64,000 bases of DNA from JBJSXJ01 sp044235425 (GCA_044235425.1 JBIIHW010000031.1:1-64000), one strand, 5' to 3'; positions 53,599 to 63,191 are shown, counted from the first letter of the stretch. Translations and numbers: made by a program. The notes: generated from the letters alone by a model not told the origin.

Positions 53599-56198
53599 GC
53601 AGTTTCCACGACACCATTCCCTCTCGTTTTGCAGCCGTAGTTGCCACACGGCCAGATGCGGTTGCGATTGAAGATAAACGCCTCGTTCGCTACGCGGAAC
53701 TGGCCCAACAAGCTGCCTGCGTCGCCGCGCAACTGCCAAGCATCGGATCGGCTCCCGGCCGTGTCGCCATCTTGGCCGATGACCGCGCGACCGCCATCGC
53801 GTCGATGCTCGGCACCGCCTGCAGCGGCCACGCTTACGTGCCACTCGACGCGGGCGATCCCGATGCGCGACTGCGGCTCATCATCGAGGATGCCGCTCCT
53901 GCTGTAATCGTGGTGGAGCCCGCCCTGGCCGATCGAGCACGAGCACTTGTCGACCGAATGTGCCCGGTCCTCATCGTGGATGACGGCAGCGTCGAGGCGA
54001 CGGACGGCATGCATCTCCGCTCCCCCGCATCACCCGACAGCCTCGTATTCGTTCAGTACACCTCCGGGTCCAGCGGTCGACCGAAGGGCGTCCGCCAGAC
54101 TCATCGCAATCTTCTGTTCTACTCCGATGCCTACGCGCGGACACTGGGCATGCGCCCGGACGATCGTCTGTCTTTGCTTTATACGCTGAGTTTCAGCGCA
54201 TCGAACATGGACATTTATGGCGGGCTGCTCCGAGGCGCTACGCTTTGTCCTCGCGACCTGCGCAGGGAAGGCGTGCGTGGTCTCGGCCCATGGTTGCTGG
54301 ATCGAAAAATCACCATTCTGCACACGGTGCCCACCGTGCTTCGGGAACTGACCCGCTCCCTCGAGGCGACTCAATCGTTTCCCGATCTGCGCGCTGTCGA
54401 CCTCGGAGGTGAGGCTTTTTTTGCCGAGGACATCCGTCGCTTCGTGCCCCACGTCCGCCGCGACTGCCTCTTTGTGAACCACTTAGCCGCCACGGAGATC
54501 AGTGTTATCTCCCAGTTTGCCATTCGTGCCGACGCCCCCCTGCCTCAAGGAATCCTGCCTGCCGGCCGTAGTCCGGAAGGAGTCCAGGTCACAATCCTGA
54601 CCGATACCGGCGAGCCGGCGAGCCCTGGAGACTCGGGACGAATCGCGATCGACAGCGCCCATCTCTCCCCGGGCTACTGGCAGCGTCCGGAATTGGATCT
54701 GGCTTTCACGGTACTGCCGGACAAGCCTGGCTGGCGGCGATTTCTCACGGAGGATCGCGGCAGCATCGATGCAGACGGACTTTTGCACTTCACGGGCCGA
54801 GGTGGCGCACGAGTGAAGATTCGCGGGCATTCGGTGGATCTCCACGAGATTGAGGCGGCTCTGCTGGCCTGCGAGAATGTCAGCGAGTCGGCCGTCACGG
54901 CCGAGGATTCCGCAGGCCGGGAGGTGGAGCGGATCGTCGCCTTCGTCGTGCTGGGCCCAGCCTCAGGGACAACCGCCACCGACCTCCATCAGCAGCTCGC
55001 GCGGCGGCTGCCAGCGTATATGCTGCCGTCCGCCTATGCCTTTCGAGACGCGTTGCCCCGCACGGATACCGGCAAAATCGACCGCCGCGGAGTGGCTGCT
55101 CTCGCCCCAGAGGTGGTTCCATCCCGTCCTGACTACCTGCCACCGGAAGACGAGTATGAGCAACGGGTCGCGCTGATTTTCGCCCAGGTGCTTCAGTGTG
55201 AGTCCATCGGGCGAGCGGACGACTTTTTTCTGCTGGGCGGTGACTCCCTGCGAGCGGTCGAACTACAGCTGGCGCTGCGCGCCGCATTTGGCCGAGATCT
55301 CCCCGACCTCATCGAGCACTCGACCGTGGCCCGCTGTGCCGCGCGGGTGCGCGAGGGCATCGCCACGGGTTCGGCGTCGCCGATGCCACTGCTCGTACCC
55401 CTGCGGACGAGGGGCTCCCGGCCACCTCTCTATCTGGTCCACGGCCGACTTGGGCAGGCGTTCATCAGCCCCGCTTTCGCCGCCCTTTTCGACGACGACC
55501 AGCCCCTCTTTGCCATTCAGGCCCGGGGCCTGGATGGACTTGCGCCGCCCGCTCGTACGATCGATGAAATGGCGGCCGACTACGTCGCTGCCATCCGAGC
55601 GCATCAGCCGAACGGACCATATCTGCTCGGAGCCCTGTGCGCTGGAAGCTATGTGGCCATGGCCATGGCCGAAAAACTGACCGCGGCCGGATGCCAGGTG
55701 CAGCCGCTGCTCCTGTTCGACCCGCCAGAGCCCTGGTCTTCGGCACCGGTCGGCAGCGACCAAGTGGAGCGGCAGATCCGCTATCGCCACGCCCAGAAAC
55801 GGATCGCGGCGCCCGTCGGCGATCCGCGACTCCTGCGCGCTGCCGTCGACGTGGCCCAGGCCTTCGAAAGGGCGGTTCGCCGCCACTCCCCGGCCCGTTT
55901 CCAACAGGGAACGTTCGTACTGATGAGCCGCCAAAGACTTCGCGATCATTGGACAGCACCTCTCCTCTCCCGCGTGTTCGGCGATTCGCTCGAGTGTATA
56001 ACTGTTGGGGAGGCGCACCGCGACGTACTCGATCCCGCCAATTCCGAATTCCAGTCAGCTGTCGGCAGGTGCCTCACGCGCATTCGCGACGGAGGCCTTC
56101 CCGAGAACAACCTTAGTTCGATTGATACCCCGCATGAGTCGTTCCTTCTCCGTTGCCGTCGTGGGTGGCGGCGTCTTCGGCGCCGTTACGGCCTTTGA
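53595..56198 (+). CDS. minimal NRPS module: adenylation-thiolation-thioesterase with Cys-type TE
   Basis: 867 residues from the ATG at 53595 (ATGA overlap with the preceding gene). A domain: VQYTSGSSGRPKG (residues 153-165), A5-like VNHLAATEIS, A7-like GYW region and A10-like PRTDTGKIDRRG. The segment that usually reads FDAxxxE reads FSASNMD, so the Asp that binds an alpha-amino group is Ser. T domain: DDFFLLGGDSLRAVE, phosphopantetheine Ser551. TE domain: LYLVHGRLGQ and LLGALCAGSYVA with nucleophile Cys682 instead of Ser, acid LLFDPP and His in GEAHRDVL. No condensation domain is present. The end overlaps the next gene by 65 bp. Confidence 0.9.
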   Translation: MSSFHDTIPSRFAAVVATRPDAVAIEDKRLVRYAELAQQAACVAAQLPSIGSAPGRVAILADDRATAIASMLGTACSGHAYVPLDAGDPDARLRLIIEDAAPAVIVVEPALADRARALVDRMCPVLIVDDGSVEATDGMHLRSPASPDSLVFVQYTSGSSGRPKGVRQTHRNLLFYSDAYARTLGMRPDDRLSLLYTLSFSASNMDIYGGLLRGATLCPRDLRREGVRGLGPWLLDRKITILHTVPTVLRELTRSLEATQSFPDLRAVDLGGEAFFAEDIRRFVPHVRRDCLFVNHLAATEISVISQFAIRADAPLPQGILPAGRSPEGVQVTILTDTGEPASPGDSGRIAIDSAHLSPGYWQRPELDLAFTVLPDKPGWRRFLTEDRGSIDADGLLHFTGRGGARVKIRGHSVDLHEIEAALLACENVSESAVTAEDSAGREVERIVAFVVLGPASGTTATDLHQQLARRLPAYMLPSAYAFRDALPRTDTGKIDRRGVAALAPEVVPSRPDYLPPEDEYEQRVALIFAQVLQCESIGRADDFFLLGGDSLRAVELQLALRAAFGRDLPDLIEHSTVARCAARVREGIATGSASPMPLLVPLRTRGSRPPLYLVHGRLGQAFISPAFAALFDDDQPLFAIQARGLDGLAPPARTIDEMAADYVAAIRAHQPNGPYLLGALCAGSYVAMAMAEKLTAAGCQVQPLLLFDPPEPWSSAPVGSDQVERQIRYRHAQKRIAAPVGDPRLLRAAVDVAQAFERAVRRHSPARFQQGTFVLMSRQRLRDHWTAPLLSRVFGDSLECITVGEAHRDVLDPANSEFQSAVGRCLTRIRDGGLPENNLSSIDTPHESFLLRCRRGWRRLRRRYGL

Positions 56199-57240
56199 GC
56201 TAGCGCGAGCTGGCTGCCCGGTCGTGCTGTTCGAGCGCGATCCGATCGCCACACACGCCTCAGGCCGAAACCCCGCCAACCTCAATCCGATTCTGGGCAC
56301 ACCCGCACCCTTGCTGCCTTTGGCGCTGGCGAGCTTCCGCTTGCATGAGTCGCTTCACCACGAGCTGACGGCAGTTGGCTGCGGTAACTATCGACTTGAG
56401 CCGGTGCGGCGCTTACTTGCCTGGTGTCGGGAGTCGGAACGTGAGCCGCTCGAGTCGATTGCGCGGGACTTTCTCGCACAACCGGGATTTACCGCTCGGT
56501 GGATCGACGCCAGAGACGCGCGCCATCTGGAACCGCGGCTGGCCGCCGACGTCGCAGGAGGTCTGCTGATCGAGGGCAACCGCTCGCTCAACGCTGCCGC
56601 TTTCAATCATGCTCTGGTGGCCGGGGCGACGAGCCACGGCGCGCAGCTGGTGCAGGCCGACGTACGTCGGGTCGAACCGATCGACGGCGGCTTCCGACTC
56701 ACCACCGCCGCCGTGGAATCGTGGGAGTGTGAGGCGGTCGTCCTCGCCACGGGACCGTGGGTCGAGGAGACTAACCGCTGGCTCGGCGTCGCAGCTGCCG
56801 TGCGACCGGTCCGCGGGCAGATGGCGCGGGTCGAGCTGCCCGGAGGTACCGTCGCCGCCGATGTGACCCACGGAAAAATCTCGATCTATCGACGCGGTTC
56901 GTCGGAGGCTTGGCTCGGCACAACACAGGAGGAGGCGGGCTTCGACGAGCAGCCGACCACCGCCGGACTCGAGTGGCTTGTCTCGAACGCGGCACGCATC
57001 CTGCCCTGCGTGCGGGAGGCACGCGTGACAGAGCATGTGGCCGCGCTGCGGCCGACGACGCCGGACGGGCTGCCGCTGCTCGGTCCCCTTCCGGGGCAAA
57101 AGGGAATCTTTGTGGCAAATGGAGGCGGCGGGAAAGGGATGCTGCTGTGCGCTGCCGCCGGTCGGGCGATCCGCGACCTGATCGTCGATGGCGGCACCTC
57201 CCTGCCTATGGGCGCCTTCGCGCCGAGGAGGTCATCATGA
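56134..57240 (+). CDS. FAD-dependent amino acid oxidoreductase, DadA/DAO family
   Basis: 368 residues from the ATG at 56134, which must be used because the FAD-binding motif VAVVGGGVFGAVTAFELA begins at residue 7. It therefore overlaps the NRPS gene by 65 bp. Other family features are ASGRNPANLNPIL, VVLATGPWVEE, VRPVRGQMARVELPGG and C-terminal LRPTTPDGLPLLGPLPGQKG with NGGGGKGMLLC. Members oxidise D- or N-substituted amino acids or glycine. Here the substrate may be an amino acid made or released by the neighbouring enzymes. The stop overlaps the next start (ATGA). Confidence 0.88.
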   Translation: MSRSFSVAVVGGGVFGAVTAFELARAGCPVVLFERDPIATHASGRNPANLNPILGTPAPLLPLALASFRLHESLHHELTAVGCGNYRLEPVRRLLAWCRESEREPLESIARDFLAQPGFTARWIDARDARHLEPRLAADVAGGLLIEGNRSLNAAAFNHALVAGATSHGAQLVQADVRRVEPIDGGFRLTTAAVESWECEAVVLATGPWVEETNRWLGVAAAVRPVRGQMARVELPGGTVAADVTHGKISIYRRGSSEAWLGTTQEEAGFDEQPTTAGLEWLVSNAARILPCVREARVTEHVAALRPTTPDGLPLLGPLPGQKGIFVANGGGGKGMLLCAAAGRAIRDLIVDGGTSLPMGAFAPRRSS

Positions 57241-58580
57241 GCTGCATGCAGTTGCATTGTGTGGCGTGCGAACGTGAAATCGGTTCCGGCTATCAGACCT
57301 TCTGCGAATGCGGGGGAATGATCGACGTGCGCTACCCGCTGCAACGCGTGCGGTTGGCGGACTCGGAAAACCCTTACCAACGATTCGCCGAACTGCTGCC
57401 GCTGTCGGCGACGAGGGACCGCGTTCCACAGGCTGCCCGCTACACCCCGACCGTGCACGCCCAGCGCCTCGGCCGGTTCCTCGGTATGCCTTCGCTCTAT
57501 CTCAAGGACGACACCCAACTGCCGACCCGCTCGACGAAGGACCGCATGGCGGTCGTCGCTCTCGGCTTTCTCTGGGAACGCGGCGTGCGCGAGTTTTGCA
57601 CCTCCTCCACGGGCAACAGCTCCACGGCCTACGCCCACGCGATTCCAGCCTACCCGGACATGCGACTCCACCTCTTCACAGCCGAACGATTTCTGCCGCG
57701 AGTCCAGCATGCCGACCACAAACAAGTGGAACACTATTGCCTCCGTGGCGGGACGTTCGTCGAGGCGTTCGAGCATGCTTCCACCCATGCCCGCGAACAT
57801 GGGCTGGTGTCGGAACGAGGCTTTTTCAACCTCGGCCGGCGCGAAGGTCTGAAGCTGGCCTTTCTCGAGGCCGCCGAGCAAGTGCCCGTCGGCATCGATT
57901 GGTACGTCCAAGCGGTGTCCAGCGCGATGGGGGTTTACGGCACCTACAAAGCCGCACGGGAGCTTGTGCAATTGGGACGACTTGCCCGGGCACCAAGGCT
58001 GCTCTGTGTCCAACAAGACACCTGCGCTCCGATGGTGCAAGCTTTCGCCGAAGGCAGAGACAAGATTGAAGCTCGACACATCGTCTCCGATCCCACGGGC
58101 ATCGCGGAGGCCATCCTGCGTGGTAACCCATCCATGGCCTACCCCCATGTGCGTCGTGTGGTTCTCGAAAGCGGCGGAGGCTTCATCGCGGTCAGCGAGT
58201 CCGCGATCCGCGAAGCCCAGACCATGATCGAGGAATTCGAGGGCATTTCCCCCTGTTTTTCGTCCGCCGCGGCGTTCGCCGGTGTGGTCCAAGGAGTGAA
58301 GTCGGGACGTTTATCGCCGCACCAATCCTACCTCGTCGCTCTGACCGGCGGAGTGCGGCCACCGGTGCCAGCATCACAGCAAATAACATGGTTGTGCCGG
58401 AACGGCGCTGGTTGGACAGAGGACTCGAGTAAAGAGGACTCGAGTAAAGGGGACTCGAGTAAAGGGGACTCGAGTAAAGGGGACTCGAGTAAAGAGGACT
58501 CGAGTAAAGAGGACTCGAGTAAAGAGGACTCGAGTAAAGAGGACTCGAGTAAAGGGGACTCGAGTAAACGTGTGATCTAG
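57237..58580 (+). CDS. threonine-synthase-like PLP enzyme with EDSSK repeat tail
   Basis: 447 residues. Residues 7-26 contain CVACEREI and FCECGG, a zinc-ribbon-like pair as in many threonine synthase relatives. The PLP Lys is Lys101 in TRSTKDRMA, with SSTGNSSTAYAHAI as phosphate-site loop and VALTGG near the end. A beta-replacement or gamma-elimination on phosphoserine- or phosphohomoserine-type substrates is typical; cysteate synthase is one such relative. The last ~52 residues are ten EDSSK/GDSSK pentapeptides from a 15-bp array (58421-58570), outside the fold. It is the last gene of the coupled operon. Confidence 0.87.
   Translation: MSCMQLHCVACEREIGSGYQTFCECGGMIDVRYPLQRVRLADSENPYQRFAELLPLSATRDRVPQAARYTPTVHAQRLGRFLGMPSLYLKDDTQLPTRSTKDRMAVVALGFLWERGVREFCTSSTGNSSTAYAHAIPAYPDMRLHLFTAERFLPRVQHADHKQVEHYCLRGGTFVEAFEHASTHAREHGLVSERGFFNLGRREGLKLAFLEAAEQVPVGIDWYVQAVSSAMGVYGTYKAARELVQLGRLARAPRLLCVQQDTCAPMVQAFAEGRDKIEARHIVSDPTGIAEAILRGNPSMAYPHVRRVVLESGGGFIAVSESAIREAQTMIEEFEGISPCFSSAAAFAGVVQGVKSGRLSPHQSYLVALTGGVRPPVPASQQITWLCRNGAGWTEDSSKEDSSKGDSSKGDSSKGDSSKEDSSKEDSSKEDSSKEDSSKGDSSKRVI
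58421..58570 (+). repeat. 15-bp in-frame minisatellite (EDSSK/GDSSK)
   Basis: Ten copies of ggactcgagtaaaga / ggactcgagtaaagg start every 15 bp from 58421 to 58556. They end with the stop of the PLP enzyme gene, about 10 bp before the end of the convergent glycosyltransferase gene. Confidence 0.95.
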
Positions 58581-58590
58581 GTCGTCGCCG

Positions 58591-59832
58591 TCAACTCGCG
58601 GGATTTCGAGTCGGTCCTTGGGTCCGCCGCTTCTTTGTTTTCGACTTCAACTGGTGTTCCGCGATCATTTGCGCATACAAATCGACAAACTTGGCGACGC
58701 ACGTCTCCAAGCGAAACTCACGCATCGCACGGGCACGTCCTGCTTGCCCCACCTGCTCGGCCCAATTGCGATCCGCCAGGTATGGGTGAATCGCCAGAGC
58801 CAGTTGTTGCGGGTCCTGAGGCTCGACGATGGTCCCTGTTTCGCCATCGATGACCACCTCGGGAAGGCTTCCGCGACGTGCGGCGACGACGGCCGTGCCC
58901 CGCATCTGAGCTTCGGCGGCAACCGAGGCAAAACTCTCCTGGCAGACGGTGGGGACCAGTTGCACCCAAGCCCCCTTCAACCGCTGTTCCGCTTGGTCTC
59001 GTGGCAACGCCCCAGTCATTTCCACGGCGGAGGAAATGGCCAGCTCCTGGCATATTCGCTCCAGGTATTGCCGTTGCGGGCCGTCTCCTACCACCAACAG
59101 CCGCAAACTTGGAAATGACTGGCGGAGTAACGGGAACGCTCGTAGGACCGTCTCAACACCCTTTTCAGCCACCAAGCGTCCTGCGTAAGCGATCGTGGGT
59201 GGATGGACTAGCGGGGGCCGCGGCTCGACTACCTGTACACCATTCCAAATCACTTCGACCCGCGGCCATCCGGCTGCCAGCAGTTGCTCTGCGGTGTAGT
59301 GGCTATTGGGGACGACCCGCGTAAAAACATCTCGCCAGCGATTCAGCCAGCGGTACTGCGTCGCGATGAAGGGCCATGCGAGGGACGAAACGCAGCCGTT
59401 CTGCCAACAGGCGATACCCGCCGATACCTGACAGGGACTTAGATCGGGCAGCGTTTTCATACCGGTGGGACAGATCGCCTCCTGCCAGGTGACGTGATAG
59501 AGGGCGGGATAATCGCGCAGCAACGGCAGAATGAGGGACGAGAGTTGCGTGGTCATCATCCGCACGTGAACCACATCGGGGCGGAATTGCCGCAAAAGCT
59601 TTCTCAGTTGCCAATAGGCTGATGGATTGGCCATCCGCAAGATTTGTCGGACGGGCGATACGCTACCAAAACAGGTTGCGTCCGCGGCGATGGGAGCGGA
59701 TCCGTACCGCGCTCGACTGGAAAATAACAACGCCTCGTGTCCCCGCTCCCGCAAGGCATCGCGCAGGGTCAATGACATGATCTCCGCACCGCCCGAAGGG
59801 GTTGAGCTGTCGTTGACAATAAGTATTCGCAT
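58591..59832 (-). CDS. glycosyltransferase family 4 protein
   Basis: 413 residues from the ATG at 59832 (MRILIVNDSSTPSGGAEIMS); a 15-codon extension upstream lacks support. GT-B fold features: PDVVHVRMMTTQL, PTIAYAGRLVAEKGVETVLR, LRLLVVGDGPQRQYLE, SFASVAAEAQMRGTAVVAAR and RGSLPEVVIDGETGTIVEP. A retaining transferase using nucleotide sugar is expected. Cys-rich pieces (CPTGMKTLPDLSPCQVSAGI) recall the subgroup acting on polysaccharides or small molecules. It is convergent with the biosynthetic operon and could glycosylate its product or belong to a surface-glycan cluster. Confidence 0.9.
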   Translation of the reverse strand: MRILIVNDSSTPSGGAEIMSLTLRDALRERGHEALLFSSRARYGSAPIAADATCFGSVSPVRQILRMANPSAYWQLRKLLRQFRPDVVHVRMMTTQLSSLILPLLRDYPALYHVTWQEAICPTGMKTLPDLSPCQVSAGIACWQNGCVSSLAWPFIATQYRWLNRWRDVFTRVVPNSHYTAEQLLAAGWPRVEVIWNGVQVVEPRPPLVHPPTIAYAGRLVAEKGVETVLRAFPLLRQSFPSLRLLVVGDGPQRQYLERICQELAISSAVEMTGALPRDQAEQRLKGAWVQLVPTVCQESFASVAAEAQMRGTAVVAARRGSLPEVVIDGETGTIVEPQDPQQLALAIHPYLADRNWAEQVGQAGRARAMREFRLETCVAKFVDLYAQMIAEHQLKSKTKKRRTQGPTRNPAS

Positions 59833-60801
59833 GAAACAGGCACTCGGCGGCGAACTCTTGACAAGGACTCCTGTCAAGCAGCCTGCAATGATGCGGCCGC
59901 TCGCGGCGTCACCTCACGGCCGATTCAGCTCGAGCCACACGTCCTCCACGCGCTAGATTCAGGTGAGAGTACTCGTCACGGCTTGCGGCTCGGGAATCTG
60001 TTCAGGGGACGCGACGTGCTGATACCGCCAGTCGCTGCCAAAACGTTTGTAGCATAGCAAAGGGAAGCCAACAATTCAACACCGACGACTCAGAAGTTGA
60101 GCGGTGCGCGGAATGTCAGCGAGCGTTGGTTCAGCAGTCGTTGGCCCCGGAACGATATGGTGAATTTGATGAATCATTTCGCCGGGCAGGTGGCGAGGAT
60201 CGGGATTTGTGCGATCGCTGGTAATTAAGTAAGCGGCGCATTGTGTACATCGACTCAGCCCGCGTGGAGCATCGTCCGTACCAAACACTCCGCAAATGCA
60301 TCAATCTGTATTACCGATACGGCGTCGGAGCCAAGCTTTATCATCGGCGACGGCTGGAGCGGAGTTCCGCATGTCTCTAGGACGACATGGGATTTCACTC
60401 GCATCTTGCCCGGCACCTGCCGACCCACTTGCGTGCTTATCCAGGGATGCTAAAAAAATTCCAGATTCTGCTGGCCCTCGGAATTTGGCACGTGGCGAAT
60501 GCCTGGGGATTTGCGGTCGAATCGATGTTCGGTAAGCGTCGATGATTCTCGCGATGGGCCAACGGCTTCCGATCAAGGACTTGGCGACATGGATCGAGGC
60601 CTTCTCGTTCGTGCGACCACATTCGAGTGTTCGAGGAACCGTCGACAGCCGTTCGCGCTGATCCAACATGGCTCGCACTATCTCGCGAAGATCGCCATAT
60701 CCCAGTCGTTGGAGATGCTGTCTAAAGAGCCTGGATCGGAATGAACTCGATTGGTGTGACGGCGACGATTGGGAGACGTCAAGTACTTTTTGAAAGCAGC
60801 C
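59833..60801. other. gene-poor region between GT4 and sulfotransferase
   Basis: About 970 bp in which no gene is convincing. Minus-strand frames at 60076-60288 and 60301-60678 are open but show no recognisable domain, compositional bias for coding or ribosome binding site. They could be decayed remnants. Confidence 0.5.
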
Positions 60802-61569
60802 ATGGAACCAGAGTCTGAACCCACGTTGATTATCGGGCTTGGCACCGGTCGTTGCGGCACGCAGTCGCTAAGCAGGTTCCTTTCGAACCAGCCGGGAATG
60901 ATCGTGCTGCACGAAGGCAAGATCGGTGGTCGTGACCATCCATTCCGCTGGCAAGACGACCAGGAGCGCGTATGCCGCTGGGTCGAGGGCCTCCCCGACC
61001 TTCTTGGGCGCCCGGTATGCTGCGGCGACGTCGGGATGTATTTCCTGCCCTACTGTGAAATCTTGATCGCGCTACACCCCGGCATACGCTTTGTCTGCCT
61101 GGAGCGTGACCGGGCCGAGGTCGTCGAGAGCTTCGTGCGCCACACCGTTGGCCGCCACCCTTGGATTCACCACGACGGGAGCCACTGGCGGATCGATCCG
61201 GTGTGGGACTCGGCCTATCCCAAATTTGACGAACCAGACAAGTGTCGAGCGGCGGGGCTCTACTGGGATCTCTACCACGCCGAGGTGACCCGGCTCGTCG
61301 AACGTTATCCCGACCGAGTCCGCCACTTTCCCACCGACGCGCTCAACTCGCGAGAGGGCCGCATCGCGATCCTCGACTTCGTGGGCTACCACGGAATGCG
61401 AAATCTGGACGCAGCCGTCCGTGTCAATGCGTCACTCGGTACGGTTCGGTTCCGCCTGCGCTGCGGATTCGAGTGGCTGTTCGCCGCAGGCCGTCCGTTG
61501 TTGCCCGCGCGCGTGCGGCGTTTTCTCTGGGACCACCTGGGTCAGCGCATACACCGCCTTCTGCATTAG
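60802..61569 (+). CDS. sulfotransferase-like protein
   Basis: 255 residues from the ATG at 60802. The PAPS loop IIGLGTGRCGTQSLSRFL (residues 10-27) starts the fold, and IRFVCLERDRAEVVESFVRH is the 3'-phosphate region with the catalytic-site Arg. The family includes sulfotransferases of diverse substrates. A TTG 33 bp upstream could extend it. It lies alone between two gene-poor stretches; the C-terminus is Arg-rich (RVRRFLWDHLGQRIHRLL). Confidence 0.82.
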   Translation: MEPESEPTLIIGLGTGRCGTQSLSRFLSNQPGMIVLHEGKIGGRDHPFRWQDDQERVCRWVEGLPDLLGRPVCCGDVGMYFLPYCEILIALHPGIRFVCLERDRAEVVESFVRHTVGRHPWIHHDGSHWRIDPVWDSAYPKFDEPDKCRAAGLYWDLYHAEVTRLVERYPDRVRHFPTDALNSREGRIAILDFVGYHGMRNLDAAVRVNASLGTVRFRLRCGFEWLFAAGRPLLPARVRRFLWDHLGQRIHRLLH

Positions 61570-62225
61570 CGTAATGATTCCAAAAACAAGGCAGCAGTTG
61601 ACGCATTAGCGGGTGCTTACCATGCGCCTGATCGCTGACAACCGACGCGAGCCCAGTTCCGCGCCGTCAAGAAGTGGTACGGTCATTCTTCAGCTATCGG
61701 CTTAGAGACGCACCATGAGCGGACCTTGAGCCACTCACTGCGTAATCACATCGAAGCGTGGGAGCGTCGTACAGCACCGCGCCTGGTACAAGTTTGCTGA
61801 ACAACGTAAACCAAGGAGCATGTCGCGACGCGAATTGAGAAAATCCGACTTCTTTTGGTGTTCTATGCAGCCGTGCATCGTTGCTCGGTGAGAGCAAAGT
61901 ACCTGATAACCTTCACTCTAACCGGCAAGGAGCATTTTCCGCTCTATCAGTTACCAGTCGCTAATTCAGCGGTCCAGTGGCAAAATGTCGAGGCTAGTGA
62001 ATCGGTCCCCAAGCGGTAATCGACGGAGTTATTACATCGAAAAGGACGCCGCGAGGCAAATTCGGCCGCAATTGTTGTTAACATCAGTCATCGGAGAACC
62101 GGACGACGATGTTATTGACAGCCACGGTGGATCAACAATCCATCTGGTTAGCAGCAACCGAAAGTTAATTCGATCCTGCTTTCACCGATTCGTTAACTGC
62201 CTCTACGTTCAGCCCCAGCGACTTT
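61570..62225. other. intergenic region without supported gene
   Basis: About 650 bp. Short frames on both strands have no domain and overlap each other. The start of the dehydrogenase gene at 62226 lacks a strong ribosome binding site. Confidence 0.55.
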
Positions 62226-63179
62226 ATGAAGATTCTTCTGATGTATCAGCCATCGCCAAGGCATTTACAAAGCCTAAGGTCAATCGCACCCGATGCGACG
62301 ATCGCCGTGGCAACAACCGAAGCCCAGGCCAAAAGCGAAATTTCGAATACCGCAATCGTTTTCGGAAATAGATATTTCCTGCAATCGCTTCCCTACGCCC
62401 GGGAACTCGTGTGGATGCAATCAAATTCGATGGGTATCGACAAAATCCTGGCACGAGCACCTGGCCTACTTAGAACCATCACACTCACCTGTGCGCGAGG
62501 TGTCTACGCGGATGAGATCGCGGAGCACACACTGGCACTTCTGTTTGGCATCAGTCGTGGCTTACACCTAGCCGCCGAAGCATTTCGAGAGAAATGCTGG
62601 GAACGCTGGACTCTGCCAACTTTGCAGGGATCGTCATGTCTCATTCTTGGCTATGGATCGATTGGCCAAGCAATCGCTCAGAGGCTGGTCGCCTTAGGGA
62701 TAAAGGTCACCGCGGTACGACGACGTCCACCCACTGCGAACGAGCCGGTGTCTGACGAAGTCACACTGTTGGATTCGCGTTGCTGGCGCGAAGAGCTTCA
62801 TCGTTTTCGTTCCGTCATCGTGGCGCTTCCACTCACTCCGGAAACCCGAGGGTACGTCGGGAAGGAAGACATCGCCATGATGCCCGAGGACGGGATTTTA
62901 ATTAACGTCAGCCGAGGTGAGCTGGTCGATGAAAAAGCTTTGCGAGAAGCACTCATCGCGGGGAAGCTTCTGGGTGCTGGCCTGGACACTATCGAGGAGG
63001 AGCCACCATCCATCGACAACCCGATCTGGAATACACCTCGGCTGATCCTGACTCCACACGTCGCGCGAAGCCTCGAGACCGGCGAGCCAAAATGGACCTC
63101 GCTGTTCGAAGATAACCTTCGACGATTCGTCAACCAGCAGCCATTGCGGAATGTGGTGAACCCAGAGCTTCAGTACTAG
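62226..63179 (+). CDS. D-2-hydroxyacid dehydrogenase family protein
   Basis: 317 residues. SSCLILGYGSIGQAIAQRLV is the NAD-binding motif. ILINVSRGELVDEKAL carries the catalytic Arg, GAGLDTIEEEPP the Glu, and LILTPHVARSLETGE the His. It should interconvert a 2-keto acid and D-2-hydroxy acid. It may make the hydroxy acid used by neighbouring enzymes, but that is inference. Twelve bases after its stop a family-2 glycosyltransferase begins with GTG, so the two are probably co-transcribed. A paralogue is at 39309. Confidence 0.9.
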   Translation: MKILLMYQPSPRHLQSLRSIAPDATIAVATTEAQAKSEISNTAIVFGNRYFLQSLPYARELVWMQSNSMGIDKILARAPGLLRTITLTCARGVYADEIAEHTLALLFGISRGLHLAAEAFREKCWERWTLPTLQGSSCLILGYGSIGQAIAQRLVALGIKVTAVRRRPPTANEPVSDEVTLLDSRCWREELHRFRSVIVALPLTPETRGYVGKEDIAMMPEDGILINVSRGELVDEKALREALIAGKLLGAGLDTIEEEPPSIDNPIWNTPRLILTPHVARSLETGEPKWTSLFEDNLRRFVNQQPLRNVVNPELQY

Positions 63180-63191
63180 AGAGATGGCACT

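Noticed and set aside
60076..60678. Two minus-strand frames between GT4 and the sulfotransferase
   Set aside because: No recognisable motif, ribosome binding site or consistent coding composition.
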